Origin: an uncultured Coriobacteriaceae bacterium
GTDB taxonomy: Bacteria; Actinomycetota; Coriobacteriia; Coriobacteriales; Atopobiaceae
NCBI GenBank assembly: GCA_902773995.1
Contig: CACYGL010000004.1
Span: forward strand, 1-64,000
Direction: 5' to 3'
Length of the DNA stretch: 64,000 nucleotides
Shown here: piece by piece, positions 35,548-47,222 of the stretch
Position numbering within the stretch: position 1 is the first letter of the stretch
Layout of the letters: each line of letters opens with the position of its first letter
The notes under the pieces: model-generated
What the model was told of the DNA's origin: nothing
What the model saw: the letters and a program-made list of their open reading frames with translations, nothing else
Databases searched by the model: none
Program-made: the position numbers and the translations under genes

Positions 35548-36779
35548 CGCCGCATTGTCAAACTCCGGGGCAGCCGGCTCCTCGGCGGGGCGTCCGGCGT
35601 CTCTTCCTCCTGGGGAGCGGAGTCCGACTCAGCGGCTGTCGTCTGGTCGGCGGCGCTCCCCGCAGTCGCCGCAGCGTAGATGCCTGCGCCGCCCGCCACC
35701 ACTGCCGCTGCGGCAACGATGGCGACAAGGGCCTTGTGCGCCGCAAACCAGCCGGCCGACTTCATGGCGCCGGCGGCCCCTACCTGGGCGGCGTTTGCGG
35801 TCGAGGCCGTTGCGGCCTGCGCGGTTGCGGCCGTGTCCGCTGGGGCCTGGGCAGTGGACGCGGTCGTGCTTGCCGAGGCCTGCGCAGTTGCGTTCGAAGA
35901 TGTTGTTGCCTGCGACGCCGCAGCCGAAGTCGCTGGCGCCTGCGCGGTTGCAGCACCTCCTGCGGCGGCATCTGCATGCACGGCCTCGAAGAGCCTTGCG
36001 GCGGTAAGGCCAACGGGAGCGGCCTCCAACCCACCCCGCTGCAGCAGCATCCAAAGCACCGGCGCAACGCTGAAGGTGCGGAGCTGGACACCCGTGCGTT
36101 CCGAGTAGGCATCGATCTTTTCCTGAAGCGCCCGACGAGAGCGCATGAGGCGGCTGCGGACGGTGCTTTCGCTGATCCCGTTGGCACGGGCAATCTCGGC
36201 CGAGCTCAGCTCGTTGAGGAAGTGCGCAAAGAAGACGCTCTTCTGCTCTTCGGGCAGCTCGTTGACAAAGCCGAGCAGGATGCGCTGCACGTCCTTGCTC
36301 TCGACGAGGTTCTCGGGAAGGTGCATGGCGTCATCCGAGGAGCTCGCGACCTTCTCGAACTCCTCCTTCCCCTCGGCCTCGTCGTCGATGGAGACGTCAG
36401 CGACGCGGCGAGCGCTCCTGCGGTGGTAGTCAATCGACTCGTTGTAGGCGATGTGCTTCATCCACTTAAGGGTGCCGTAGGGGTTCTCGACGCTCTTGAT
36501 GGAGCGGTAGACCTTCAAGTAGACCTCCTGGAGAACGTCGTCGACGGACTCCTCAGGCACATTCTGCAGGCGAATACACGCCGCAACATAGCCCTTTGTC
36601 TTCTCAAAGAGCTCCGTAAAGGCCGCGTCATCATCACCCTTCTGCATGCAAAGGACCAGGGCCGCTACCTGCTCTCCGTTATTGCGCCTGGACTCCCGGG
36701 CAACCGGCGTTCCGCAGGCCCCACAGAACCGCGCGCCATCCGGGAGCTCGGCCCCGCAATTCTCGTAATAATTGCTCAT
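35463..36779 (-). CDS. zinc-ribbon / ECF-like sigma factor with membrane anchor (frameshifted)
   Basis: Order: a degenerate N-terminal zinc ribbon (YENCGAELPDG, FCGACGTPV; three of four Cys kept), sigma-70 region 2 (~40-115), region 4 with a helix-turn-helix (SSAEIARANGISESTVRSR, ~180-230), a long Ala/Thr-rich linker, one membrane helix (~355-375) and a short wrong-frame tail after ~405. The intact protein would continue as the domain at 34954-35547. A sigma factor tethered to the membrane with an outside domain could sense an external signal directly. The frameshift may be a sequencing error. Repeats B1 and B2 bracket the gene. Confidence 0.8.
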   Translation of the reverse strand: MSNYYENCGAELPDGARFCGACGTPVARESRRNNGEQVAALVLCMQKGDDDAAFTELFEKTKGYVAACIRLQNVPEESVDDVLQEVYLKVYRSIKSVENPYGTLKWMKHIAYNESIDYHRRSARRVADVSIDDEAEGKEEFEKVASSSDDAMHLPENLVESKDVQRILLGFVNELPEEQKSVFFAHFLNELSSAEIARANGISESTVRSRLMRSRRALQEKIDAYSERTGVQLRTFSVAPVLWMLLQRGGLEAAPVGLTAARLFEAVHADAAAGGAATAQAPATSAAASQATTSSNATAQASASTTASTAQAPADTAATAQAATASTANAAQVGAAGAMKSAGWFAAHKALVAIVAAAAVVAGGAGIYAAATAGSAADQTTAAESDSAPQEEETPDAPPRSRLPRSLTMRRWSTPTRRFSRTWRPAPTTSPTPTLASP

Positions 36780-37092
36780 ACCAATTTTCAGCCTTTGCGT
36801 TCAAGGATGATTATCTGTGCTTGAGTAACGACGTTCGCGCTCTATCGCGTTTGACATTGTATGTCTGCATGCCGCCGCCGAGGATGCAGGCAGAGCACGT
36901 CGCTGATGGCGGCGAGTCCAAGTGGACCGGCTCACTCCCTTCTCCCGTCTCTTGCCTTTCATCGCATAAGACGTGAGAGGGACGCCGAACGTCCCGTGTT
37001 TGTTGAGCTTTCTTGGTGGTGCCGGGCGGCGGGGTACTGGACGCTGGGGCAGGTCGAAGGTTCACGGGCACCGGAGCGTCTCATAACAACGC

Positions 37093-37168
37093 AATGTGCG
37101 CAAAAATGTTTGATATTGGCCGAAATTGGCGGTTAGGAGCAGAAATCGCTGTGCGATTGTACACATTT
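37093..37168. repeat. repeat family B, copy 2: 76-bp element
   Basis: It has the same sequence plan and orientation as copy 1 (8 differences in 76 aligned bases), starting AATGTGCGCAA and ending TTGTACACATTT. It lies ~310 bp upstream of the sigma gene start and 49 bp after the stop of the nuclease-fold gene at 37217. The rest of 36780-37216 holds no recognisable gene. Confidence 0.85.
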
Positions 37169-37216
37169 AGGTAACGAGAAGACCGGCCAGCACGCGGGGC
37201 GCCGGCCGTCAGCGCT

Positions 37217-38413
37217 CTACAGCCAGCGGAGATCGTACTCCTTGACGTGCGCCTGCTCGAGCGAGTGACGCTCCAGAAGCCGCAGCTCGCGCGCGTACGT
37301 CTCGCCATCCGCCCACGGCAGCAGCGACCAAACTCGCAGCTGACGGCGCCGCCTCAGCGCACGGGAGGCAATCGCACCTCTCGCCTGCGACACGTCGCGG
37401 TCGTCTCGCTGCTCCAAAAGGTCGCAGACCACGGACATGAGTGCGTCCGTGGCACCGGGGGCGAACAGGTCGTCGCTGGTTACCGGCAGCACCATGAGAC
37501 CACTCGCCGCAAGCTGTCGGTCGCGGAGAAGGTCATCGCGTACCTTTTCGCGAATCTGACGCTTGGTGCGCTCCAGCGCGGCCTCGCCCACGGTGCCGTC
37601 GATGGTTGCCGCGGCCTGCTCGGCAAGCGCGTCAAGGTCGAGGTGCTCGTGTCCGTCATAGTTGATGCCCACGGTTGTCCCCGCAACAAGTATGTCGGGC
37701 ACGCGCGTTGCGGGGCCCTGCTGGTCTCCCCCATGCGAGCGGACAGAAACGCGCTGGTTGAGAACGAGCGGACCCAAGCCATACCCGTATTCAGTCACAG
37801 GCAGCGACATCAACGCCGCAACCACTGCCTCCATGGGCGACCACGCGTTATCCGCAATGGCGGCAAGGGCGGCCCTTGCGTGCGGCACGCTCAGCTTGCC
37901 GCCGTACGCCTTGAGGAACGCAGCGATTCTCGCCACGGAGGTCACAGGCTCCACGCCCAGCGCGGCCTCGCCGATGCGCGGGTCGACGGGGTCGCGCGAG
38001 AACGTCCCGCACAGCTCGTAGCCGAGAAGTGCGAGAGCCGCGGGATCCATGACCTTGGACATCTCAACAAACAGCAGCTCAGGCGAGGAAATAACGAGTC
38101 CCGCGCCAGTGTCGACAAATGAACCCTCGGGTAGCTTACGGGTGTAGCAGATGGTATGCGCGTAGGGGCTGCGAATCCTGGAGGCCGACGTGGGAACGGC
38201 AACCTGGGTGGGGTGCTCCTTGGATGCAGGCGCAGCACCAAACGACGATAGGTCCAGGCGACGCCGCGTCCACTTTGCGCCCTCGTCGAGCGCTGGCGCC
38301 GCAATGTCACAGCGGGAAAGGGCGCTAACGCGAGACCCGCAAGCGGGGCACTTCCCCGAACGGATCGCGCGTAGAACTGCGAGGGCCGACGTACCGTTGA
38401 CAGTGAGCTGCAT
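37217..38413 (-). CDS. Vsr/DUF559-like nuclease-fold protein (homologue 2 of 3)
   Basis: About 398 residues from the ATG at 38413 (AAGGAGG upstream at a long spacing). An N-terminal zinc-ribbon-like CPACG is followed by a helical region that aligns by eye to the protein at 28340: SSPELLFVEMSKVMDPAALA with YRMPAVLVQLASIWDDVELA, and WSPMEAVVAALMSLP with NSPRETALAVYFNL. The C-terminal nuclease-like part has VPDILVAGTTVGINYDG then a basic helix (RQIREKVRDDLLRDRQL) and VLPVTSDDL. Repeats B2 and B3 lie on its two sides. Function unknown. Confidence 0.7.
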   Translation of the reverse strand: MQLTVNGTSALAVLRAIRSGKCPACGSRVSALSRCDIAAPALDEGAKWTRRRLDLSSFGAAPASKEHPTQVAVPTSASRIRSPYAHTICYTRKLPEGSFVDTGAGLVISSPELLFVEMSKVMDPAALALLGYELCGTFSRDPVDPRIGEAALGVEPVTSVARIAAFLKAYGGKLSVPHARAALAAIADNAWSPMEAVVAALMSLPVTEYGYGLGPLVLNQRVSVRSHGGDQQGPATRVPDILVAGTTVGINYDGHEHLDLDALAEQAAATIDGTVGEAALERTKRQIREKVRDDLLRDRQLAASGLMVLPVTSDDLFAPGATDALMSVVCDLLEQRDDRDVSQARGAIASRALRRRRQLRVWSLLPWADGETYARELRLLERHSLEQAHVKEYDLRWL

Positions 38414-38500
38414 GGAGACCCGGACCTCCTTGGGATGCCAGTCGGCCAATCTGCGCGGGGTTACCGCGGTATTGCTGCGGAATTCTCGCCAACGTGGTCC

Positions 38501-38580
38501 AAAATGTGTGCAATTTGACAGCGCTAGAGAAATGCCAACTGGGCTTTTCAGAAAACTTCTCATGCAATTGTACACATTTT
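38501..38580. repeat. repeat family B, copy 3: divergent 80-bp element
   Basis: Ends AAAATGTGTGCAATT and AATTGTACACATTTT form an inverted repeat matching at 14 of 15 positions, the same ends as copies 1 and 2; the middle differs. It lies ~90 bp upstream of the 37217 gene start. Confidence 0.75.
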
Positions 38581-38625
38581 GGGTTTGACAGCTTGGGCCG
38601 AGTTAGGCGGCAAGACACACAGCGC

Positions 38626-38659
38626 GGCGCCCGTCCCTGGGGGTCAGGGGACGGGCGCC
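38626..38659 (-). terminator. strong hairpin after the giant adhesin gene
   Basis: A 12-bp perfect stem GGCGCCCGTCCC/GGGACGGGCGCC just downstream of the adhesin stop. No clear T-run follows on the minus strand, so it may stop transcription poorly or protect the 3' end. Confidence 0.55.
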
Positions 38660-38694
38660 GTTTGACACCGTATTACTGTGTGCCTGGAGCGCCG

Positions 38695-41600
38695 CTACTT
38701 GCTGCGGCGACCCTTCCTCCTCACCACCACGGCAGCTGCGAGCACTGCCGCTGCGGCAACCGCGAGACCAACGGGCAGAGCGGTCTGCGTGGCGTCACCG
38801 GTGTTGGGGATGGTCGGCTTCTTGGGCTCCTCCTTGGCCGGCTCGGGATCCTTCGCGGGCTCGGGCTCTGGCTCGGGCTCCGGGGTCGGCTCAGGCTCCG
38901 GCTCGGGCTCCGGCTCAGGCTCCGGCGCGGGCGCAGTGTAGACGTTCTCGAAGGTCACTGCGTCGGCAGCGGTACCGTCGGAGGTGGTGATGGACGTGCT
39001 CGTCCCCAGGACGCCGGCGCCGTCATCGGTCACCGTGTAGGTCACGTTGTAGACGGTATTGTCGTACGTCCAGCCCTCGGCGTCGCCGGCGACCTCGTAC
39101 ACCTTGTAGGAGTACGTGCCAACCTGGTCAAAGGTGATTGACCCAAGCGAGGCCGTGCCGTCGCCGTTGATGATGCCCGTGGTCACGCCATTCTCGCCGG
39201 CACTGTCGGGCAGGACCGAGCCGTCAAGTGGCACAAGCGCAAAGGTGAACGTGGGGTACGCGTCGGGCTTGTCGCCCGAGACGACCTTGGTCACCGCAGG
39301 CAGCTCGGTGGTCACCGCGGAGGCCTTGTACGCGTTAGTGAACGTGGGCGCCGTGGTCGAGCCGTCGTCGTAGACCGGGTCGGAGACGCTCAGCTTGCCG
39401 TCACCCTTGTCGGTCACCGTGACAGAGACGGTGTGCTTGGTCTGGTCGTAGGTGACGCCGGCCCTGCCATTGGCGACCTCAGAGATGGTATACGTGAAGG
39501 TCTTGGAGGTCTCGCCAGCAAGATCGCCCAGGTGGTACGTGATGGGCGAGAAGGTCACCGTGCCGTCAGCAGCGTTGGTCGCCGTCGTGGTCTGGGGCAT
39601 GGGCGTGCCCTCGGCGGCGCTGAGCTCGAACTCGAACTCGCCCTCGGCCAGGCTGCGGCCCTCAAGGACCTTGGTTGCCGAGAAGGACTTGGCCGTCACA
39701 TGCTGCGCCTCGTAGTTGTTCGTGAACGTGGTGTTCGCGACATCCGTCAGCCTAGCGGTGATCTTGCCATCATGGGAGTCGACAAGCTCGAGCGTGTAGG
39801 TGGCGACGTTCTGGGAGTACGTATAGCCAGCCGCACTGCCCGCAACCTCGCGCGCCGTGTAGGTAACGGTCTTGGTGCGAGCTCCCGTCGTCTCGTCGGG
39901 CTCGATGCCGTCAAAGTCATCCTGCGAGTAGCGCAGTGCGGGGAACTGGATGGAGCCGGAGGCGTCATTGGTCACCTGCTCGCCCACGGGCTGGTCGTGC
40001 TCGTCAAAGAGCTGGAACGAGAACTGCCCGGCCTCGAGCCTGCGGCCCTCGAGGACCTTCTCGGCGGTAAGCACCACCGGGTCGTCCACGCCGGCCTTAT
40101 AGCTGTTGTTGAACGTGGGCGCCAGGCTGGTGACAGAGGCGTGAATCTGGCCCGTGCCGTCATCGGCGGCCACAACGGTCACCGTATGGACGGTGGAGTC
40201 GTAGGTCATGCCAGTGTTGGTGCCGGGGACCTCCTTGAGGTTGTAGGTGTAGATGCCAGGCTTGGTGTAGGTGATGGGGTCAAACGTGATGGAGCCGTCA
40301 GCGTCGTTTGTCGCCTCGCGGACCACCGTGCCGTCCGCGTCGGTGAGCTGGAAGCGGAACTCACCCGCCATGAGCTTGGCTCCGGTGAGCACCTTCTTGG
40401 CCGTGATCGTGACGCCATCGGACTCGGCGGCCTCGTAGCTGTTCTCGAACGTGGGGTTGTTGTCACTGACGGCAGCCACGAGCTGGCCCTTGCCGTTGTC
40501 GGTCACGTTGACCGTGATGACCCGGGTGCTCCTGTCGTAGGTCCAGCCAGCCTTGGAGCCCTGGGTCTCGGTGACGTTGAAGGTGTAGGTGCCAATCTTG
40601 GAGAAGGTCACGTCACCAAAGGAGACGGTCTCGACTGCGCCGTCCGCGATAGAGGCAGACGTCGTGGCCGTGGTAGCGCTGTCCGCGTAGCTGACGCCAG
40701 CGGAGTCGCCAGAGGCGAGCGCAAGGTTGAAGGAGTACGCCTCGGAGCTGTTGTAGCCGGTTACGTGCTTGGTCACCTTGAGAACCGTGTCGCCGGTGAG
40801 GATAACGGGCTTAGCGGTGTAGGTGTTATTGAAGACCGGCACGTCCTTGGTAACGGTGGTGCCATCACTGTTTGTCTTGGTGGCGGACTTGGTAGCAGTC
40901 AGGTTGCCCTGGCCGTCGTCCTTGACGGTCACCGTGATGGTCCACTCGCTCTGATCGTATGTGACACCATCCTTCACGCAGTCCGCGGCATCAGAAGGTA
41001 CGAGCTCATTGACCGTGTACGAGAAAGTCTTGGTGCGGCTGCCGTCACTGGCGGCGTCAACGCCGGCAAGAGCGTCCACGGTGTAGGTGACGGAGCCAAA
41101 GCTCACGTTGCCGTTGGCATCGTTGTGCTTATCGACCGGAATGCCGTCAATATTGGCTTGGAACTCGAACTGGCCGTCCTGGAGCGTGGTTCCTGCGAGG
41201 GACTTGCGCGCCGTTAGGGCAACGGTGATCTCGTTCGTGGTGTAGGTGTTGGTGATGGTGGGGTTGTTGGCCGTGGCGGTAGCCACGAGCTGGCCCTCAC
41301 CGTTGTCGGTAACCTCGACCGTGATCTCGCGCGCAACGGTGTCGTAGGAGACTCCACCCGCGGTGCCCTGGGTCTCGGTGATGAAGTAGTGGTACGTGCC
41401 AGGGGCGGTATACGTGATGTCGCCAAAGACCACGTTGCCGTTTGCGTCGTTCGTGACCGTTGTGGTCTGGGGCATAGGCGCATCGGTCTCCTCGGCGGTC
41501 AGCGTGAAGGAGAACTCGTCGGCCTTGAGGTCGCGACCCTCGAGCACCTTGGTAGCGCGCAGAGCGGTATCGCCGGTAAGCGTGGTCGGCTGAGCAGAGT

Positions 41601-44600
41601 AGGTGTTGGTGAAGGTGAAGCCCGAGCCCTGAACCACAGTGCCCTCGGAGTCGACCTTCTTGGCGACGAGGTGCCCCTGGCCGTCATCCGTCACCTGGAC
41701 CGTCACCGTCTTAGCGCTGGTGTCATTGGTCACACCGGCAACGGTACCGGACTCGGTGATGGTGTAGACGTAAGTACCCGCAGTGTCATACGTGATGGGG
41801 CCAAACTCGACAGTGCCGCCCGCCTGGTTGGTGACGGTGGTCGTCGTGGGCAGCGGGGTGCCCTCTGCTGCGGAGATGGTGAACTTGTACTTGCCGGCGA
41901 TGTCACCGGGGCCCTCGAGGCCAGCAGGCACGGAGAGGACCTTCTCGCCTGCGATGTTGAGTTCGACATCGGTCGCGTCGTAGGCGTTCTTGAACGCAAG
42001 GCCATCCGTGGGGTAGTTGACCTGCGTGCTGAGCGTGCCGTCACCCTTATCGGTAACCACAACGTCAACCGTGAAGGTATCGCTCACGGCGCTCACGCCG
42101 GCAGGCAGGCTCGTGGTGTTCTCGTAGACGCTGTAACGGTAGACGTAGGTGCCAGCCGTCGAGCCATCCTCGGCAATGCCGTTGGCAACGTCCTGCTTGA
42201 TCTGGGACAGCGTGTAGGAGAGGCCCGTCGCGGTACCGTCCCCATAGGTGAACGTGAGGCCAGCAGCAGTGCCTGCGTTAGCTGCAGTGTTCGCGGCCGT
42301 GGCAACAGTGGTGCCCTTGGCGTTGGTCACGGTGAAGCTGAACTCGCCGGCAGTCATGTCCCGGCCAGCAAGCGTCTTGGTCGCGGACAGCGCGGTAGCC
42401 GTGGTCGTGGAAGCCTCATAGCTGTTCGTGAAGGCCAGCTTCGTGGCTCCGTCGGGGTAGTTGACGGTGGTCTCGAGCGTTCCGGCACCGTTGTCAGAAA
42501 CCGTCACGGTGAAGGTAAAGCTCTTCTCGCCGGCTTTCACGCCGCCGCGCAGCGCGGAGGTTTCCTCCATGGCCGTGTAGGTATAGGTATAGGTGCCGTT
42601 GGCGTTTGCTGTGGCAAGGCCGCTGGCTGCATCGGCAGCAAGCTGGTTGGAGTTGTACTCGAATGAGCGGAAGCTCAGCTGCGCCGCCTCGCCGTCATTG
42701 GCGGCAGGGTTCTTGGCCGTGGCAACAACGTTGTCCTTGGCGTCCGTGATGTTGAACGTGAACTCGTCGGCGTCCATGGCGCGTCCGGTAAGGGTCTTGC
42801 TGGCCGAGACGGTCGCGGTGCCCGTGGCGTTGTAGTGGTTCTCGAACGTGGGGTTGTTGCTGTTGTCGACGTACGCAGCGACAAGCTGGCCCTCGCCGTT
42901 GTCAGTCACGGTCACCACAATGTCGGGCTGGGCGGACGAGTAGGTCCAGCCACGTGCAGTGCCTTGGGTCTCGTTGACATGGAAGCGGTACGTGCCCGTC
43001 TTGGTGAACGTGACGTCCCCAAAGGAAACGGTCTGGGTGCCTCCATCCGCAATGGTGCCGGAGGTGGTGGCCTTGTCGTTGGCGATGGTCACGCCGAAAT
43101 CGGTGAGGTCAAAGTCCGGGGTCAGCGTGAACTCGAAGGCCTCGCTCGTGCTATGGCCCATGACCTTCTTGGTCACCTGGATGGCGGTGTCGCCGGTGAG
43201 AGTGACGGGCTGCGCGGTGTAGCTGTTGGTCACGACGGGGTCGTTGTCGGTGATAGAAGACACCTCAAGCTGGCCCTTGCCGTTATCGACCACGGTGACC
43301 GCAACGTTGCGCGGAGTAGTGTCGTAGGTCCAGCCGCTGCCACTCTCGCCCTGCTCGGTGATGGTGAAGTTGTACGTGCCGGGCGCCGAGAAGGTCACGT
43401 CGCCAAACTTGAGGGTCTGCTCGGCGCCATCCGCAAGAGCACCCGTGGTAACAGAGGAACCGCCAGCAGCGATTGCTGCCTGGTTGGCGTCCGTGCTCGA
43501 CTGGGCCAAGACGAAGGTGAAGCCGGTGGATGCGTCGTGGCCCTCGACCTTCTTGGTCACGCGAAGGGCGGCGTCATCGCCAAGGGTCGCAGGCGTGGCG
43601 CCATAGGTGTTGGTGAAGGTGGTCGTGCCGCTTGTCGTGGCGGTCAGCGTGCCGTTGCCGTTGTCGACAACGGTGACCGTCACGAGCTTGCCCGTGGCTG
43701 CCTCGGCGTCGTTGGCCACGCCGTCAACGCTGCCGGACTCGGTGATGCGGTAGTTGTAGGTGCCGGGCTTGGTGAAGGTGATGTCGCCAAAGCTGGCAGG
43801 GGTGCCATTGCCGTCCACATTGGTCACCGTGGTGTTTTCGGGCAGGGGCGCGTCGGCGGTCTCGGCCGCGAGCGTAAAGGTGTACTTACCGGCGATGTCA
43901 CCGGGACCAGTAAGACCGCTGGGTACGGAAAGGTTCTTGGCGACCTCGATCGCAGCGGTTGTGGGCGTGGCGCTATAGGTGTTGGTGAAGGTGAAGTCCG
44001 CGCCCTCCACGGGATTGTCGTTCTCGTCGACTGTCTCGGCGACCAGGTAGCCGCCCTCGTCGGTCACCTTGACCCTAACCGTCTTGGCGTTGGCATCGTT
44101 GTCCACGCCGTCAACGCTACCGGACTCGGTGATGGTGTAGGTGTACTCACCCGGCGCGGTATAGGTAATCTTATCGAAGGTAACGGAGCCGCTGGCGTCG
44201 TTCTGGGCGGTATCGATCACGTTGCCCGAGGCGTCCTTGAGTTCGAACGTGAACTTATCCTTGATGTCTCCGGGGCCGGAGAAGCCGTTGGTTTCGAGCA
44301 CCTTGCTGCCAGAGATCACCAGACGCGCGTCATCTGCGTCGTAGACGTTCTGGAACGACAGCCCCGTGGCATCGCCGGGATACTCAACCTGCGCGCTAAG
44401 CGTACCGTTGCCGTTATCGGTGACCACAACGGTGACCTGGAAGGTGTTCTGCACGGGGGTCACCTTGGTGGGCAGGTTCTCGACGTCCTCTGAGACCGTA
44501 TAGCGATAAACGTAGGTGTCGGCAGTCGCGCCAACCTGGGCCACACCGCTCGCGACGTCCTGCTTGACCTGGTCGATGGAGTAGTTCAGCGTGCCAAAGT

Positions 44601-47222
44601 CAAGCGCCGCGGCTACGCCGTCGCTTGCGGCGTGGTTCGTGGCCGTGGCAACAGCGGCGCCCTTGGCGTTGGTCACGGTGAAGCTGAACTCGTTGGCATT
44701 CATGTCACGCCCGCTGAGGGTCTTGGTTGCGCTGATGGTCGCAGTACCCGTAGCGGTGTAGGTGTTGCTGAACGCGATTGCCTTGCTGGTGCTGTCCTTG
44801 ACGGACCACGCCACCTCGAGGGCGTTGGTGTCGGCATTAGCAGTAACCGTCGCAACCAGCGTGAAGGTGCTTGTGTCGTAGGTATAGCCAGCGGCGCTGT
44901 CGTTGTTCTCGGCAAGCGTGTACTTGTAGACGCCAACCTTGTCGAACTTGATGTTGCCAAAGGTAACGGAACCGTCAGCCGCATTGGTCGCCGTTGTCGA
45001 AGCAGGCGCAGGTGCATCGCCAAGCGCCGTGAGCGTGAACGAGAACTGCCCGGCCGTCAGGTCGGTAGGGTTGAGGGTCTTGTTGATGGTGATGCCGCCA
45101 TCACCGGTAGGGCTGGACTCAACCGGCGTGAACTTGTTGGTGTAGGTCACGGAGTACTTGGTGTTGCCCTGGTCCACGCTGCCAGAGACAGTGTCTCCAG
45201 AGGTGGTACCAGCGCCACCTGTGGCCACGGACGAGAAGATCCAGCCAGCAGGCGAAGACTTCTCGTCAACCGTATACGTAGTGCCAACGGGAAGGTTCTC
45301 GAGGAGGATGCTCTGCCCTGCCGCGAGGGAAAGGGTCGTGGTCTGACCGCTTGTAAGCGTACCCGTGGTGTCACCGATGGCGTAGGAGACGCCCGAGCTA
45401 TCCGGAGTGGTCACGGTGACGTCAAAGTCGAAGCTGGCGTCCGTGGGGTACGTGCCGTCATCGGACGTGGCAACCTTTGCAATCTCGACCTGGCTCTTGA
45501 GGGTGTTGGTAGCGGTTATGGTAGTGAACCCGTCATCGGCGTAGTTGGACACGCCATCCACCATCATGGGGGTGAAGGGCTCGTAGCTCAGCTCGTAGCG
45601 GGAGTCGATGGTAGGCTCGGAGAAGGTCACCTCGCGACCGGCAGTAAGCACCTCACCGTTGACCTCGATGCCGTACGGCACGTGTACCTGGGCCCGGTAG
45701 TTATTGTCGGAGTTGAGCTTCACCGTGGTGAACTGCTCGCCGTCAAGGAGTACGCCGAGCGAGACGTCACCGGTAGGACGATTGACCGCGTTGTCAAGCG
45801 AGTCGACCCATTCCTTGCTCACGGTGATGGTGGGAGTGTCCACGGTCATGGGGTCGGGGTCGGCAAGGGCCACGCTGCCAGTATCGGATTTAGTCGCTAC
45901 ATACAGACCCGAGGACTCCTGGGTATAGGTAAGGCCGGTGGAGGGCGAGGTCCAGGTACCGTCAGCGTGCGGCACGGCATCAGTTGGCAACACGTTGGTG
46001 GTCGTAGTGCTTGTCTGCTCGTAGGACACGTTGGCCGTAGTGTTGGTCTTTATCCCATAAGTACCAGCGGTCGAATCATAGACAATGTCTGTGGGCAGGC
46101 CGGTGGTAGTTCCTGCGTTCTGCAGACGGGCTACCTCAGTGATGGCTTCCTGGCTCGGCCAGACCTTGAAGCTCACGGTATACGTGACACCATGCTCCAG
46201 CGAGCCAAGCGAGGAGAGGTCCCAAGTCACGTTCTTGTTTGTCTCGTCATACGTAGCCTCGGGAGCATCGAGCCAGTCGCTCGTCTCGCCGTCCCTGGTC
46301 TTGGTGTACGTAAAGGCGTCAGCCGACCCCTCCAGCAAAGTGGCAGTAAGCGCCGTGATGCCGTCGGTCACCTTGACGTTGCTGTACGTGAGGTTGTTCG
46401 TGATGGTGTTGATGATGTTGTCGAAGGCAGCGTTGAGCGCCGTGCCGTCGGAGGCGCTGTAGTAGTTGTCGCTCTGGCCGGCGTCGGTCGCGAGGCTCTG
46501 CATTCTATCAACGGAGCCAAACACGCCAACCGAGAAGAGCGTCTTGCCCTCTCGGGCGATTTCCACCGCCTGGTCAGAGGCGTAGTCGTAGTTGATGTCG
46601 TAATAGGAGCCGTCACCATAGACTACGTGGGTATTGCCAAGCGCATCCCGAAGCACATTTCTCTGGTAGGCACCCCACGAACTCCAACTGTCTCCTCTGG
46701 TGTTGCGGAGCGTTGGATTGCCGTCGGACACGAAGATCACGTAGACCTCGGCTCCGGGGCGCGTATAGATGCCCTTGGCAACGCTCAGCGCATCTTCCCA
46801 GTTGGTGGCCCCAGTGGCTCTGAGGCTGTTCACCTGGTTCTGGAACGCTGTGAGGCTGGTCGACTGGGTAAGCCGCGTGGTGGCGTAGTTGTTAAACGAG
46901 ACGAGCGTGAGCGTCACAGCGTCGAGGTTCTCGGTTGTGTTGTTCGAGAACAGCTGCACGGCAAGGTCGTTGACTGCGGACTTTGCCACCGTCAGGCGCG
47001 TCTGGTAACTGTTGTCGGCTCGGTTATTCATCGAGTCGGACGTGTCGAGCACCACGATGACGTCGGCCTGAGGCTCAGCGTGTAGGTGCCGTCGTCATTT
47101 GGCGTAACGATCTTGCTGGTGGCAGGCGGCTCGGCGGCAAACGCCGGCGTTACGCCAATCGCAATGAGCGCTGCGAAGACCGCAAGCAACGCTCGAAATA
47201 GTGTTCTTCCCCTGTGTCTCAT
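38695..47222 (-). CDS. giant VWA and pilin-isopeptide-domain adhesin (frame break near N-terminus)
   Basis: About 2,840 codons. Frame 1 (47222-~47075) has a signal peptide (basic start, hydrophobic core, AFAAEP cleavage region) then DDGTYTLSL. Frame 2 begins ADVIVVLDTSDSMNN, a VWA domain with MIDAS DxSxS, one CnaB-like domain, then by my count 16 Spy0128/FctA-type isopeptide domains (GxYxYxIxE / TFxNxY repeats), an (EP)n wall-spanning tail and an IPNTGD sorting signal with a membrane helix and RRKGRRSK tail. The two frames join at GAGCCTC (~47070), where a stretch of about 15-20 codons seems missing. It would be a cell-wall-anchored surface adhesin or pilus-tip-like protein. Confidence 0.85.

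Noticed and set aside
38840-38940. Glu-Pro repeat DNA as a separate repeat element
   Set aside because: It is the coding sequence of the adhesin's wall-spanning (EP)n tail.
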